DNA of 64,000 nucleotides. Source: Bursaphelenchus xylophilus (taxonomy: Eukaryota > Nematoda > Chromadorea > Rhabditida > Aphelenchoididae). Location: the NCBI GenBank assembly GCA_904066235.2, contig CAJFCV020000002.1, positions 11,594,001-11,658,000 on the forward strand, in the 5' to 3' direction. The position numbers and the translations under genes are program-made. This document shows positions 41,571-52,867 of this stretch, one piece after another; positions within the stretch are counted from its first letter, which is position 1, and each line of letters begins with the position of its first letter. The notes beneath the pieces were generated by a model. The model was given only the letters and a program-made list of their open reading frames with translations, made no database searches and had not been told where the DNA came from.

Positions 41571-41932
41571 ATGGACTCTATGATCCGCATAACCGATGCA
41601 AGGGAAAACTGCGCAAAATTAAGGAAGTTGGTGGACACCGCCAACTACACGGTCTTGTTCGTGCTTTGCTCTTGGTCGGTGGCCACTCACCCTTTCCCGG
41701 CCATAGAAAACAAGCCTGTCCAAGAAGCAATAACTTATTGGTTCTCACTGGTAAGTATTTTTTGTTTTTTGCACTAGTGAACCGATTGATTCTGGTCACT
41801 ATGAGAACTAAAATTTCTCAAAAACTTTTTTTATTGTATAATCAGTTAAAAACTTTTACGGTTATATTGTCGTTCGACGCCGACCGAACCATGCGAAAAC
41901 ATGTCTCCTTGTGGACCTTGTTGCCCGCCTAG
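41571..41932 (+). CDS. Small two-exon protein candidate (88 aa), unrecognised
   Basis: Exon 41571-41750 (60 codons) and exon 41846-41932, joined over a 95-bp GTAAGT...ATCAG intron in phase 0 and ending in TAG. The N-terminus is charged (RENCAKLRKLVD), followed by one hydrophobic stretch (YTVLFVLCSWSVA). The alternative that this is the 5' part of the receptor gene downstream was tested: the next receptor exon needs phase 2 and would create a stop codon, so they are kept apart. Confidence 0.4.
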
Positions 41933-42559
41933 TAAGGGTGTTTTAGAACGGCGTATTATCACACAAATATTATAAATACGAACTCCTGAGAAAATTACGG
42001 GCCGCACAAAAAGGAATATTGTGTAGTTCGTATAAGGTTTGCCCTAGGCACGTTACTAATAAACGGGGCTATCTACATCAAAGATCCGACTGTATTTTCA
42101 TTTTTGCAGATTTCCATAACATGCTATTTTTGTCAACATTTCAATTATTTCTTTTGCAACTATTTATGATACGTTCTCGATTAAGTTATCTGGAAAGTTT
42201 TTTCACCTTCTTGGCCTACATTTAAAACTGTGCGAAAAAGAGTGGTTAGAAAAACCAAAATCTAATTAACTCGAATTTCGTGAGCTGACGTCCTCTATTT
42301 ACGAAACCTTTTTTCATCTCCGGCCACAATTTTTCACCCAACAAGGTTGAGACTACATTTTTGTCGATTTTGAACTCATTTATTTTGGTATGAAGGGGGC
42401 TTGTGACTGGATTATTTTGCCAAAAAATTTACTCTACATAGAGTCAAACTCCTGTACAGCGAATTTATTACAACAAGGATTTTCTACAATTTTTATGAAA
42501 GCCTTGTTGTAATTTTAGAGGAGTCACTTTTAGGGCAAAAGGAGGCTGCGTTCAACGCA

Positions 42560-42662
42560 CAGCTGAACTGAAAAGCAATTTGATTTTCTCTGCGACATAG
42601 TTCATTTTCTCGGCAGCGATGCGACTTTAATGCGACAGTGTTCTCATTATTTTCCCGACTGA
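42560..42662. mobile_element. TCAGTCTGTCGGGAAAAT-type MITE, right part
   Basis: The right half (TTCTCGGCAGCGATGCGAC through CATTATTTTCCCGACTGA) ends 26 bp before the receptor ATG. The left TIR is missing. Confidence 0.75.
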
Positions 42663-42688
42663 TATGTTGTTTCAGGCCCAATGTTGAG

Positions 42689-45600
42689 ATGAACAATGAG
42701 CTGTGCATATCAGCCGAGGCTAGTCGAAATGATGTGCTGACAAAGATCCAGGAGATCGTAACAATTGGCATTAGCTTTGTGGCTCTAATCGGAACGTTTT
42801 ATACATTTGGAACGAGGGAAAAACGCAATCAAACGTTCCACTTCAATTTTAAGGTAGCTTTAAGAGTTTCTGATGAATCGTTAAGTCTTCTGACCGCCAC
42901 AAAGCTAAGCTCTTTTCAGCTGATCCTTTGGAACGTCTGGCTCTCGGTGTTTCTTCATGTTTTCTTTGCCTTTTTCGCCAATCTCTACAATATCCTTCTA
43001 CAGGCTTTCTCCGCGTACTGTGATAACTTCTACACCAAATGGGTCTGCGTTCTCCTTCGATGGCCAATCTCTTGGACCACCGTTTCATTAACGTTTCTGC
43101 ATTTGGCCGCGTTTACGGAGCGGTATATGGCGACGAGATCCCGAGGAAATTATGAGAAAATGGGGAAGAGAATTGGGATTTGTTTGATCGCGGCTACTGT
43201 AGGGCTTTCTTGAATAATAGAAAGCAGTTTTTAGTGGCTAATAACGGTAGTTATAAGTTACGCCGCCTATGGAACGAGCAATTACAACGAGTATATTCCG
43301 GTTTGCACTGTGACGTTGGACGATAACAGGGATCGTATTAAGATATTACTATATGTGTTGATGGCAGTGGACGGCGTCACAACAGTCGCTGATGTGGTGT
43401 TGTATGTCATGAACAAACGAGAAATCGCCAGAGGGTATGGAACGTAAGAGAGCTTTGGTTTGCGGGCTTATTGGGAATTTTAACCTTGAATTTTATTTAC
43501 GTATAATAGCTTCCTTGAGAATGCCATGACAAAACGCTTGTAATTTTCTCAGGAATTCATATTTAATATTATGACGGCTTAATTATATTTACGAAAAAAT
43601 TTTCCCACAAAAACGTTGTTCACGATCCCTGAAGTGTTTTTTTTCCATTCAGGTTACAATGGAACATTTTTGCAAGATATACAACGAGACCTTACAATAG
43701 CGAACAATTTCAGAGGCTCCCTGGGTTCTTGGGTCAGTCTAAGACAGAGATTGCCACGGCTCCGAAGCCGGCTCTTGGCTCCGGCTCTGAGCGGCTCCGG
43801 CTCCGAGTCCCGAGCCCAAACTCGGAGCCAGGCTTCTCAGCGTTTAGAAAGTAAAAATTTCGTGATCTTGTTAAACCAATTTGCTTGAAAAATACTGGGA
43901 AGGAGGTGTTTGGTTTGTGTAATTCTTCTTAATGCTATTGAGTATTTTCAAGATCGCACCATTGTTTTCTAATAAAGTCACGAAAGCTCAATAGCATACA
44001 TTTAGTCAAAAAAACCGAAACAGTTAGCGGACCTGATCCATTGGCAAAAAACGTACCATTTTGGATCCGTGAGGTATCAAAAATGCAACAAAATACCTCC
44101 CTCTGCAAGCTAAAAAAACTCCAAAAGCGCGCCCGCTCTTTTTGTGAGGGAAACGGCGCGACTTTCAAATCGGAGTTTTTTTTTATTGTAGTGAGAGGCA
44201 TTTTGCCATATTTTCGATACTTCCCGGATGCAAAATTATACGTTTTTTGCCAAAGGATCAGATCCTGTAAAGAGCGAAAATTTTGGCCGTGGCAATCTCT
44301 GGTCTTAGGCCAATGTGAACCTTCGTACAACGTGACCTTTCTATACATATTAGAGACATCCATTGTATGGGATGTCGTTGTAAAAGTCTCCATTGTATTG
44401 CAGATTGATTTACAGCAACCATTTCCATTTTTGGATATACATAATGTAATCTTTGACAGCTAATTGTAAGCAGAGAACAACGAAGTTTGTAAAATGTAGT
44501 TGTAGTTTTGAGCGCTACTTGTTAAAACGTCAGAGCTCAAAGCTCAGAACACAAACGAGGGTTTGGCTTCAAAAATGCTTCGCTATTATTTGCAATAAAT
44601 GTGTTCAACGATTAACAGCAAAACTTTTTCAGAAAATTCAAGGACTACTCATTGTCCAAGTCCTTCCAACAGACCGAGAATTACGTCACCAGCAGGTTGA
44701 TCATCCCGGTCTCTTTGATTTACTCCGCATTTTACCTATCGTATTTGATTATTGCGATCTCGGCACGAGGGCTCTTCGGAGACCCGAGTCAGAAGTCCTA
44801 CTTTGTCACGGCTATCGCCATTGCTCATTATGTAAGTGGAGTTTTAGATAACAACAAGAAGTGCTACCCGTTTACAAATTCTGATGATTTTTCTCGGCGC
44901 TGAATCCGAAGCGTCAGATTTGCCAACACTCCAGACAAAGCTGTAGCGTTGGTCCAAAAAGGAGAAGGTTCCTAAAGAACAGGGCTGAAATTCAACCCAG
45001 TTAGTACACTAACAAAACAAAATCTTTTGGCACTTCTATTTTTTTGAGATTGGGCTCACTGTAGGCGTACTGTACTTTCACCGCAAATTTTCTGTCACAA
45101 AAAGTACACATGCCAGAGAGCCGGGGGTCGTTCGGATGGATTGGTATCGTTATTCTGAGCAAGTTACCTGTTGACAACGTTTTTCCAAAGTTTTGCCTAA
45201 GGCAAGAAAAAATTGATTCTTTGGATTTTAAAAAAGATTGTGCTGAGAGAATTACCCATATTGAGGAAGAGTTTATGAAATAACGGGGTTCGTTGCGCAG
45301 TTGCCTGATTTTTTACAGAGACCACGAAAAACGGTCTAAAGAGATCTTGTGCAGAAAAAGATAGGGTGCGAGCGACAGCCCAAAAAAAGCCTTTTTGCGG
45401 TGCAGAAAGCCAGAAATTTCACAGTGCAAAGTGAATTTTTGTTTTCTCACAGTGCATGTCGCAAAAATCACTCCAGCGACTTTACGAACTAAAAAATGTC
45501 GCATGAAAATCAGAGAAACATAATTTTGAAACTGTGTGAAGTCCTGTAAAACTATTAGGTTGTCCCATAAATAGTGTCCCTCTTCGAGAGGGGCAAAATC

Positions 45601-47055
45601 AAACGTCTATAAAAAACGTAAGCACCAGCCAAATTTCGCAATGTTACTACCATTTTGTAGCTGTGCTCTCAGGCTTTCGTTTAATGTATCGGATGCCATA
45701 TTTGGATGAAATTACAGTAATTTAGCGCCAATTCAAAATTGTGGAAAAAAAGCAGATCCGTGCCATCAACTTGTGTGAGCAAAAACAGGGTGCCAAGGTT
45801 TCAGAAGATACACGAAGTATCAACATCATGTTCAGCTAGTGCGCTATGAGTCCGCTGACGGTGAAACGACGGTTTAAAAAAATTCGACCGGGCCGCGGGA
45901 ACCACTAAGACAAAATGCGGTCTCCAAGCTTTGCGAATTTACCCTGAGGTCATTGGTGGACGAAAATCATGAAATCAACATCCGACGCCTTTCTGGGATC
46001 GTGGTAGCATCATAACTATCAACGGTTAACGGTTCGATGCTGATAGTTTCAAGAAAAAGCTCGACAAACTTTTCCCATATTAGTGGACCAAAGCCCAGAA
46101 TGAAAGCGCCGGGTTTTTTGCTTTTCCGAGCCGAACATCCAGATTTCCTGGAAGGTACCATGGCCTGCGGTGGCAAGTGGATCAACTGCGACACCTAGAC
46201 AAGATTTGGTCAATGAAGAACGCCGGAGTACTACCACAGCACTTCCCAAATTCTGAGTTCCACTGGAAGACGGTGACGACCACTTTTTGATGGCGCAACG
46301 TTAGCTTCGCACAGTACAAATTCCTAGAACCTGGGGAAACAGTAAATAGCATCCTCTACTGTACCTACATAGACAATTTATGGCACAATCTGCCTTCAGC
46401 AATACACTGCTAAAGTCGGAAAGTTCTTGGCTGGAACGCGCAACCTCACCTTGGAAAAATGACCTTCCGGGATCCAAATTAACAGAGATACGAGGCTCTC
46501 CCCCAATAGGCGTATTCTTCAAACGTAGCCTATACAGATTACCACCTCTTCAAGGATCTACCACGTTTCATCCGTGGTAGGGAATTCATCAATTAAGACA
46601 CCCTTCAAAAGGCCTTTGAAAGTTTCATCGGCTCCAGAGTCCGGAGTTTTGAAGCTACCGGCATAAAAAAGCTTTTGGTACATTCTACTAAGCGTGCTCA
46701 AAAAGATGATAATCATTTTGAATAAATAGATCGCTGTTACTGCGGTAAATTTTGTAGTTTAAGGAAATATTCCGAAGAGGGACACTATTTATGGGACAAC
46801 CTAATATAATATACGTATAATCAAAATGCCCCAACAACTCCTCTCTTGAACAGTAGATATCACTATTACTGATACTTCTTTTTTCAGCTCCTCGACACGT
46901 CGATGGTCTTGTGCATTTCCGTTTATATCCGAATATCCTACAAGATGCAGAGAGACCGAAATCGACTGGATCTTGTTCAAAGCGACTCAAGAAAGACTGA
47001 GGCATACTTCAGACAGCTTGGAGCTCTTTGGAACAACATGCCTCCGGTCGGATAA
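42689..47055 (+). CDS. Seven-transmembrane chemoreceptor-like protein (339 aa)
   Basis: Exons 42689-42853, 42920-43198, 43235-43443, 44633-44831 and 46888-47055, with phases 0,0,2,0. Seven hydrophobic segments are counted: IVTIGISFVALIGTFY; LILWNVWLSVFLHVFFAFF; WPISWTTVSLTFLHLAAF; ICLIAATWLITVVISYAA; IKILLYVLMAVDGVTTVA; LIIPVSLIYSAFYLSYLIIA; and YFVTAIAIAHYLLDTSMVL. ERYMATRSRGNYEK after helix 3 and DYSLSKSFQQTENYVTSR before helix 6 resemble the nematode Sra/Srab/Sre group of serpentine receptors. The likely role is chemosensation at sensory cilia, by family analogy. The ATG chosen is the first in frame after a TTTCAG site at 42671-42676 that may be a trans-splice acceptor. AATAAA lies at 47087-47092. 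Intron 4 hosts a mariner. Confidence 0.78.
44028..44275. mobile_element. CAGTGACGGACCTGAT-type MITE, diverged
   Basis: GCGGACCTGATCCATTGGC at the left, GGATCAGATCCTGTAA at the right, with the family inner blocks AACGTACCATTTTGGATCCG and its complement. In intron 3 of the receptor. GGCTCC-type simple repeats lie nearby at 43760-43830. Confidence 0.7.
45367..45490. repeat. ~120-bp GCACAGTGC-associated repeat
   Basis: GTGCGAGCGACAGCCCAAAA to CACTCCAGCGACTTTACG matches 38522-38640 and 20650-20755. No coding content. Confidence 0.65.
45555..46804 (+). mobile_element. mariner element (1250 bp) with decayed transposase
   Basis: TIRs TTAGGTTGTCCCATAAATAG and CTATTTATGGGACAACCTAA are perfect over their outer bases, with TA on both sides. 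The 1250-bp length is typical of mariner. Transposase remnants read on the plus strand are broken by stops and frameshifts. Recognisable pieces include the N-terminal helix-turn-helix region near 45740-45890 and LVDENHEINIRRLS near 45950. It is dead by inspection and lies in the last intron of the receptor gene. Confidence 0.88.
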
Positions 47056-47289
47056 AAATTAAATTATGTTGATGAAATTTTCATGCAATAAAAACAGTTT
47101 TTTGTTTGATGATTTTTGAGATGTATCGGGCAAAAAGGAAATTCTGGTTGTGAGGGTTCAAGAAGACTAGAGACGATAATTTGAGAGAAAAAAAGCACGA
47201 CCTTCGCCACAAAGATGGTCTCTTTCGGCCGAAAGAACTTCCTATAACGAAAACTTTCTACAACGGCCAAGTGTTTTTAGCTTTTTATC

Positions 47290-47438
47290 CATCTGTCGGG
47301 AAAATAATGAGCATTCTGTCGCATCCAAAAATCGCATCGCTGCCGAGAAAATGAACTGTTTTGCCGAAAAATCAAGTTGCTTTTCATTTCAGCGACGCGA
47401 TTGAGCGACAGAGCGCTCATTATTTTCCCGACAGACTG
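47290..47438. mobile_element. TCAGTCTGTCGGGAAAAT-type MITE
   Basis: ATCTGTCGGGAAAATAATGA to TTTTCCCGACAGACTG. A near full-length copy between the receptor and MFP2-B. Confidence 0.8.
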
Positions 47439-47648
47439 GCAGTATCAATTTTTGGAATTTCCAAAATTTTTAGAAAATAAAAAAATCGATTTTTTGGAGG
47501 GATTTTTTGATTTTTTTGGGTTTTTTTGGTTTCTTTAGAGTTTGACTGAGAAGGCTAGGAGAAAAATAAAAGAAAAAAATTGTTCAAAAAAATGCCCTCA
47601 AAAAATCGAAAGGTTTCGTTACAAATACATGGCAATGAAACATGTCTA

Positions 47649-47751
47649 TCAGTATGTCGGGAAAATAATGAGCATTTTGTCGCATCAAAAATCGCATCGC
47701 CGCCGAAAAAATTAATTGTGTTTTGTGCTCATTATTTTCCCGACAGACTGA
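47649..47751. mobile_element. TCAGTCTGTCGGGAAAAT-type MITE, short variant
   Basis: TCAGTATGTCGGGAAAATAA to CCCGACAGACTGA, ~103 bp, with an internal deletion. Confidence 0.8.
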
Positions 47752-47895
47752 AACTGATCGGTTTGCGAAGTCGCTGAAACGATTTTTGCAAAAAAATATT
47801 TTTTTTTTGAAAATCCCCCAAAAATCGACCGATTTCCCAAAAAAAAATCTCCAAATTTTTTCTCACTTCCCCCATTCCAAATTCGCATAAATTGG

Positions 47896-47904
47896 TATAA
47901 AAAG
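47896..47904 (+). promoter_or_regulatory. TATA box of MFP2-B
   Basis: TATAAAAAG 77-85 bp upstream of the MFP2-B ATG. Copy A has TATAAAAG in the matching position, and the sequences downstream of the box are partly alike. Confidence 0.6.
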
Positions 47905-47980
47905 CACGTGGCGCGCTTCATTCTCTCTCATTCGACGGTGATCGCTGTGGGTCGGTTGCGTCTCTGTTTCCGCGTCCAAA

Positions 47981-50652
47981 ATGCCGAACCGTGTGCCCGC
48001 ATTGGAGGATACGTGGGCCTTCCAGCCGATTGGAGCTCCATTCCCTGACAATCCAGTCAAGTGTCTCCGCCAGCAGAACATGTACGTCGCGTTGTGGTAC
48101 AAGAACGGAAAAGTAAGTTGGGGAGAGAGGGGATTTGTGGGATAGGGGAGGGGGTAGTAAATTTGGGTTACTGTTGGGTTACGATAGGCAAATTTGGTTT
48201 TACTGGTGCAGTCATGATGCTTTTGATTGCCGCACTGTGCAACCGCGACGGTTTTAATTTTCGCACTGTGCAAAAACGATGGTTTTTGACCCCCGCACAG
48301 TGCAATCGCGATGTTTTTAATCTTTGCACTGTGCGGTTGAGGCATTTTTGATTTTGCACTGTGCAACCGCGGTTTGTTTGCGTTTGGTTTTCGCACTGTA
48401 CAACCACGATGATTTTGATTTTTGCACTGTGCAACAGAGATGTTTATTTTTCGCACTGTGCGGTGGAGGCATTCTTGATTTTTGCACTGTGCAGCCGCGA
48501 TGTTTTTATTTTTTGCACTGTGCAACCGCGGTGTTTATTTTTTGCACTGTGCAGTCGCGATGTTTTTATTTTTCGCACTGTGCGAACGCGACGGTTTTAA
48601 TTTTCGCACTGTGCAGCCGCGATGTTTTTATTTTTCGCACTGTGCAAACGCGACGGTTTTAATTTTCGCACTGTGCAACCGCGATGATTTTGATTTTCGC
48701 TCTGTGCTTACGCGACGGGTTTAATTTTCGCACTGTGCAGCCGCGATGTTTTGAATTTTCGCACTGCAAACGCGACGGTTTTAATTTTCGCACTGTGCGG
48801 TTGAGGCATTCTTGAATTTTCGCACTGTGCAAACGCGATGGTTTTAATTTCCGCACTGTGCAACCGCGATGTTTTTAATTTTCGCGCTGTGCGAACGCGA
48901 TGTGTTTTCGTTTGATTTTCGCGCTGTGCAAACGCAAAAGCGATGTTTTTATTTTTCGCACAGTGCAAATTAACTTTCCATTTTCAGCCAATTCACGGCC
49001 GTGCCTGGAACAACGGTGGAGTTGTGGAGTGCTCGTTCCCCTATCTGAAGGTGGAGCTGACCGGAGCCAAGGATTTGGCCGGCCAAATCCAGGTCCTCCA
49101 ATACAAGGGAGACCACAATTCGCTGGGATTCTGGTACAACTGGATCAAGTACTCGGAGCGTCTGGACAAGGACGTGAAGGAGCGTGAGATTGTGCGCTGC
49201 GGTGATTCCATTCCGCTGCTCTGGCTGGACCGAAAGGAAGGCGCGTTGTTGGGATATGTGGACAATAAGACGGAAATTGCCCGCTTCTCCCATGACGGCA
49301 AGGCGGAGGATCTGCAAGGACTGGCGCTGAGTCCGATGTACATTATTGTCCGCGAATTGAAAGGTTAGTGGATGGAAGTTGGTGGAGAGATTTTGAAGTT
49401 TTTTTTCTTTGAAGTTTTATTGTCATCGTAATCAAGTATAATATACATGTATCATTGTTGTCCATTTTTTAGGTGGCCCGCCAGCTTGTGAATGCACAGA
49501 ATGCAACAAGAGCGCCAAGCCGGTGGTTCGTGTCATGCTCAACGAATGGGCCGACTTCCGTGCCGGCGATCCGTTCCCCCCAACCAAGTGTGTGAAGGCC
49601 CTCTCCCGAGCCCTGAACACGCTGTCCGGCGAGAATCCCGAGCAGTATGTGGCGTTGTGGTATCAGGCCGGCGAGCCGGTCATGGGACGCATCTGGAACG
49701 AGGGAGGAAAGATTGCGGCCAACTTTGGATGGGGAGGACACGAGTACAAGAAGAATATTGGATCCATCCAGGTTGGTGGGGGTGAATAGTGTCTTAGCGA
49801 TTGTGTTGTATTGGCTTGTGAGACCTTGGGGTATTGATTGGAACCTTCTTGCATATTGGGAAGTATGCAAAAAGGTTCCAGGGGCCAATGGGGGAGAAAC
49901 TTCCTTTCTCTGGCCCCAGCGAAAACATGGTTTTACAGCTTGCGCCCGAACAATTCCGGTTGCAAGAAATATCAAAGCTTAGAAGCTTAGGCCAATGTGT
50001 TATCTGAAAGTTGGCTGAAAATCATAGGGCGCAGCTCGCGAAAACAAGCTGAAAACAACCTGAAACTTAGCTCCAACGAGCTGCGAAAGCTTGTTTTCCG
50101 AGCGGCGCCCTACCATTTTCAGCTAAGATAGCGCAATGGCCCTAGGAATTGATAAGACTTTAAAGTCATCATTTTTTCGAATCTTCCCATTTTCACCTAC
50201 TGTATCAAATTTGAGGTTAAAATCCTCTTAGAAATTTCGTAAAGGCATTAGGGACTATTGGCGCCACTTTTTAGGCAGCTAAAATCTTTTTGATACACTA
50301 ATTTTTCGAATTTTTCAATCTTGACCTATCCCCCTACTACAATATCAAATTTCAGGTCCTGTTCGAGCTGCCCGAGCACGTTCGTGGTTTCGACTACGCC
50401 TGGAAGCCCTATCCGGAAGCGGCCGCCCAAGGCGAACTGGAATGGGTCCCCGTGAACGTGGACAACGGCAAGGTCAAGGTCTCCCCGGCCGTCATCATTC
50501 TGGACGGAAAGGAGGTCCTCGGAAAGGTGGACATTCGCAACGAACGCGCTTCCGCCGGTTACGGAGGAACCGAGAAGGTCCTGGTCGGTCCTGCTGTCCA
50601 CACTTCGACCGTCTTGTGCCGCAAGGCCAAGCCCGGCTGTAAATTCGATTAG
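47981..50652 (+). CDS. MFP2: MSP fiber protein 2 family, copy B (367 aa)
   Basis: Exons 47981-48112, 48988-49363, 49473-49771 and 50356-50652, with the same four exons and phases as copy A. The protein differs mainly by a handful of substitutions and a seven-residue shorter linker ([16 protein letters not shown] against copy A's longer Pro-rich form). Domain 1 motifs [17 protein letters not shown] and [14 protein letters not shown], and domain 2 motifs [32 protein letters not shown] and [14 protein letters not shown], are intact. The expected role is promoting MSP filament assembly in sperm, by family. AATAAA at 50669-50674. It is not next to an MSP gene, unlike copy A. Intron 1 holds a GCAC-palindrome minisatellite; the end of intron 3 is close to that of copy A, showing the duplication included introns. 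Confidence 0.88.
48225..48970. repeat. GCACTGTGC minisatellite in MFP2-B intron 1
   Basis: About 22 units of ~32-36 bp with TTTTCGCACTGTGCAACCGC followed by GATGTTTTTAA. Relative to the gene this is the same strand as in copy A. The 9-base core is mostly GCACTGTGC, where copy A also has many GCACCGTGC. Confidence 0.9.
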
Positions 50653-50963
50653 GTCTTATTTGAATGCAAATAAAGGTTTTATTTCTAATGAAATTCACCG
50701 AATTTATTGATAATTATTGATAAAGCTCGTGCCACTCCCAGTAATCCCGTTTGTACAGAGGAATTTTACATTGAAAGGGTAGTTGGGCTATCTGATTACA
50801 ACTGATGGTCCCACGAAAACATTCGTACAAGAAAAGTCTTGTTGAGCCGTTCTCACCAAGAAATGTCGGATTTTTTCTATTTTATAGCCTCAGGCTTCAC
50901 GTTTCTTGAAAGACCCTGTATTATACTCTTTTTTTACTTAGTTGGGCAACTTTTATTTGAAGC

Positions 50964-51970
50964 TTAATCGTCGCTTTTAAAAAATTCCCTCAATTCTTCT
51001 TTGTCTTCAAACACAACAGCGTAAAAAAGTTTGCAAAATAAACTAGTAGGTACGCAAATCAACGCCATTATCACTGCTATCCGTGAAATAATTACGAGTT
51101 GGATACAGAATTGTAAATAGGGATCGATAATTTGATTATGCACTTCCTGATTTATGTTGTGAAAGGCATCCACATATCGTCCGTATGGCACGGGTTCGGC
51201 GGTCGATTGGCTACCGAAGTCATCGAGTTCTCCGGCTCTTACTCTTCGGTAAATTTCGATGCTCCCATACGCAACAAGGAAGAGTATTGCGGCCTGGAAA
51301 GATATGAGTATTCGTGAGCGAGAACCCGAGGTAAAAGTTTCTTATTTTGGCCACAACTTATAACTTTGCGGAAACTGGTCGGAATTAGCCCAAATTTAGC
51401 GTGCACGCTCAATTCATCGTTGTCAATGCCCGGACAGTGGATTTAGTTAGTGAGGTACCTTCTTTTTCACGTACCACCTTACCCTTCAAAAACGGCTGCA
51501 GCCTGTGATTTTACACTTTATACGTTGAAACATGTCCGGAACTAAACTTATTGCCTCCGTATGGAACTAAATGAGTCGTCACAGCCTTCGTAGGTACCCT
51601 TAAAACTATAGAGCTATTATAGTAATTCAGTGGCAGCTAGGTCGAAGCGTTTTTTCCTAATTTCAGTGCCCAAGCTTGGGCGCAGATCGCGGAGTACCTT
51701 TGTTGTGGCCAAAATAAGGAACTTTTTCCGAATCCGAACCTACCTCGAACAGAGCAACCGCAGTCAAGCTCAAAACGATGTATGTTTGAGTTTCCAAGGA
51801 AAGCCGAATCTTAATGCAAGCAGCCAGAGCGAGGACCAAGGTCACAAGTGTAAAAGTTGGTATGCATAAGAGCTGAAAATAACTTGCATGGAAAATAAAC
51901 GGAAAAACATTTATATTTGGCAACTTACAATGGCTATGGATGTTTCATATTTAACAATAAGAGAAATCAT
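50964..51970 (-). CDS. Small multi-pass membrane protein (166 aa), unrecognised
   Basis: Exons 51970-51929 (14 codons), 51872-51744 (43) and 51293-50964 (110 with stop), all phase 0 with good GT-AG sites. Hydrophobic segments: IPTFTLVTLVLALAACIKI; YIVLSLTAVALFE joined to AAILFLVAYGSIEI; and a long one, FCIQLVIISRIAVIMALI followed by CKLFYAVVF. A polar loop (RAGELDDFGSQSTAEPV) separates the pairs and the C-terminus is acidic (EDKEELREFF). Four helices are likely, but no family is recognised. Intron 2 contains a ~395-bp MITE. An upstream exon is possible, though a MITE begins 20 bp before the ATG. Confidence 0.65.
51334..51729. mobile_element. TTCCTTATTTTGGCCACAA-type MITE, copy 2
   Basis: Aligns with 8229-8619 end to end in the same orientation, including GTGCACGCTCAATTCATCG and ACATGTCCGGAACTAAAC. 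It sits inside intron 2 of the 166-aa membrane gene. Confidence 0.85.
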
Positions 51971-51990
51971 CGTTGAAAAAGCGAACTGAC

Positions 51991-52681
51991 AGGGAAGTAC
52001 TCCAAGTGCGACGCTCAGATTTTGATGAAACTTGGCGCAAATTTAGAATAATTTTTCCTAAGATATATGCGAGAATCCTAGCTCGCGCTTTGCAGAAACA
52101 ACCGAGATTTTTAGATCGAAAATCGGCGAAAATTTCGGACTTTTTGCCGAATTTCGGCGCGAAAAGTTTCGTGCCTATTTCTACCGTAAAGGATAATGTT
52201 TCGACAAAAAATGAAGTTTTTCCGCACGAAACTGCCAAAGTTATGGCCAAAAAGCGTGTTTTTTCTCTGACCGCTCTCCACGTTTAGCGTGCTCTCTCGG
52301 CGGCAAAAATCGTTCGATATCTCGGCGGCGCCTGCAAAGCGCGAGCTAAAACTTTCAGGAGTTGATATTTAGTGCATACCCGACGTGTGTGCAAAATTTA
52401 AAGAAAATCTGAGCGTCGCACTTGGAGTACTCTTCCCCTGTGAGTTTTATCAAAAACCAAAATTTGGCCGTATCTTTGACAGTTTAGAATGGAATAAATT
52501 TATTTTCTTGTGGAAACATTACCTCCTGCAGCAGAAATAGGCAAGAAAATTTTTACTAAAAAACTCGGTTGTTTTCTGCAAAGCGCGAGCTAAAAATCTC
52601 GCATATGTTTTAGAAAAAAATATTCAAAATTTGTGCCAAGTTTCATCGAAATCTGAGCGTCGCACTTGAAGTACTTCCCCT
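51991..52681. mobile_element. AAGTGCGACGCTC-type MITE (51991-52440) plus partial copy (52441-52681)
   Basis: The first copy is intact: AGGGAAGTACTCCAAGTGCG to GAGCGTCGCACTTGGAGTAC, ~450 bp. A truncated second copy follows and ends GAGCGTCGCACTTGAAGTAC at ~52681. Bases 52682-52867 are AT-rich upstream sequence of F4. Confidence 0.85.
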
Positions 52682-52867
52682 TTAAAGTAAAAAGGGTAAA
52701 ATAAAAATAAAAAACCTTTTTTTTTGTTTATAGAAAACTCTTTGAAGAAGGAAATTTCTGCTGTTCTTTGAATAAAAATTTCTGCTCCAAATTTCTCTGC
52801 CGAGCCAATTTTTTAAATTTTTCATATGAGGATATAACCCAATCTCACCCTATTTGCCCTAGGTGTC

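Noticed and set aside
42107..42224. Possible exon after TTTTGCAG
   Set aside because: It has a good acceptor but meets a stop after ~20 codons in the frame that fits, and has no donor.
41571..42853. Joining the 41571 two-exon gene to the seven-transmembrane receptor
   Set aside because: The only splice that fits (TA then G) creates a TAG stop, and the receptor already has seven helices starting from its own ATG at 42689.
44453..44851. Plus-strand 132-codon frame over receptor exon 4
   Set aside because: It is an out-of-frame reading of the exon encoding transmembrane helices 6 and 7; the other frame continues the receptor with correct phase.
47863..48968. Open frames up to 220 codons over the MFP2-B intron 1 array
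   Set aside because: Same reason: repeated HSAKIKN or [12 protein letters not shown] translations of a minisatellite, on both strands at once.
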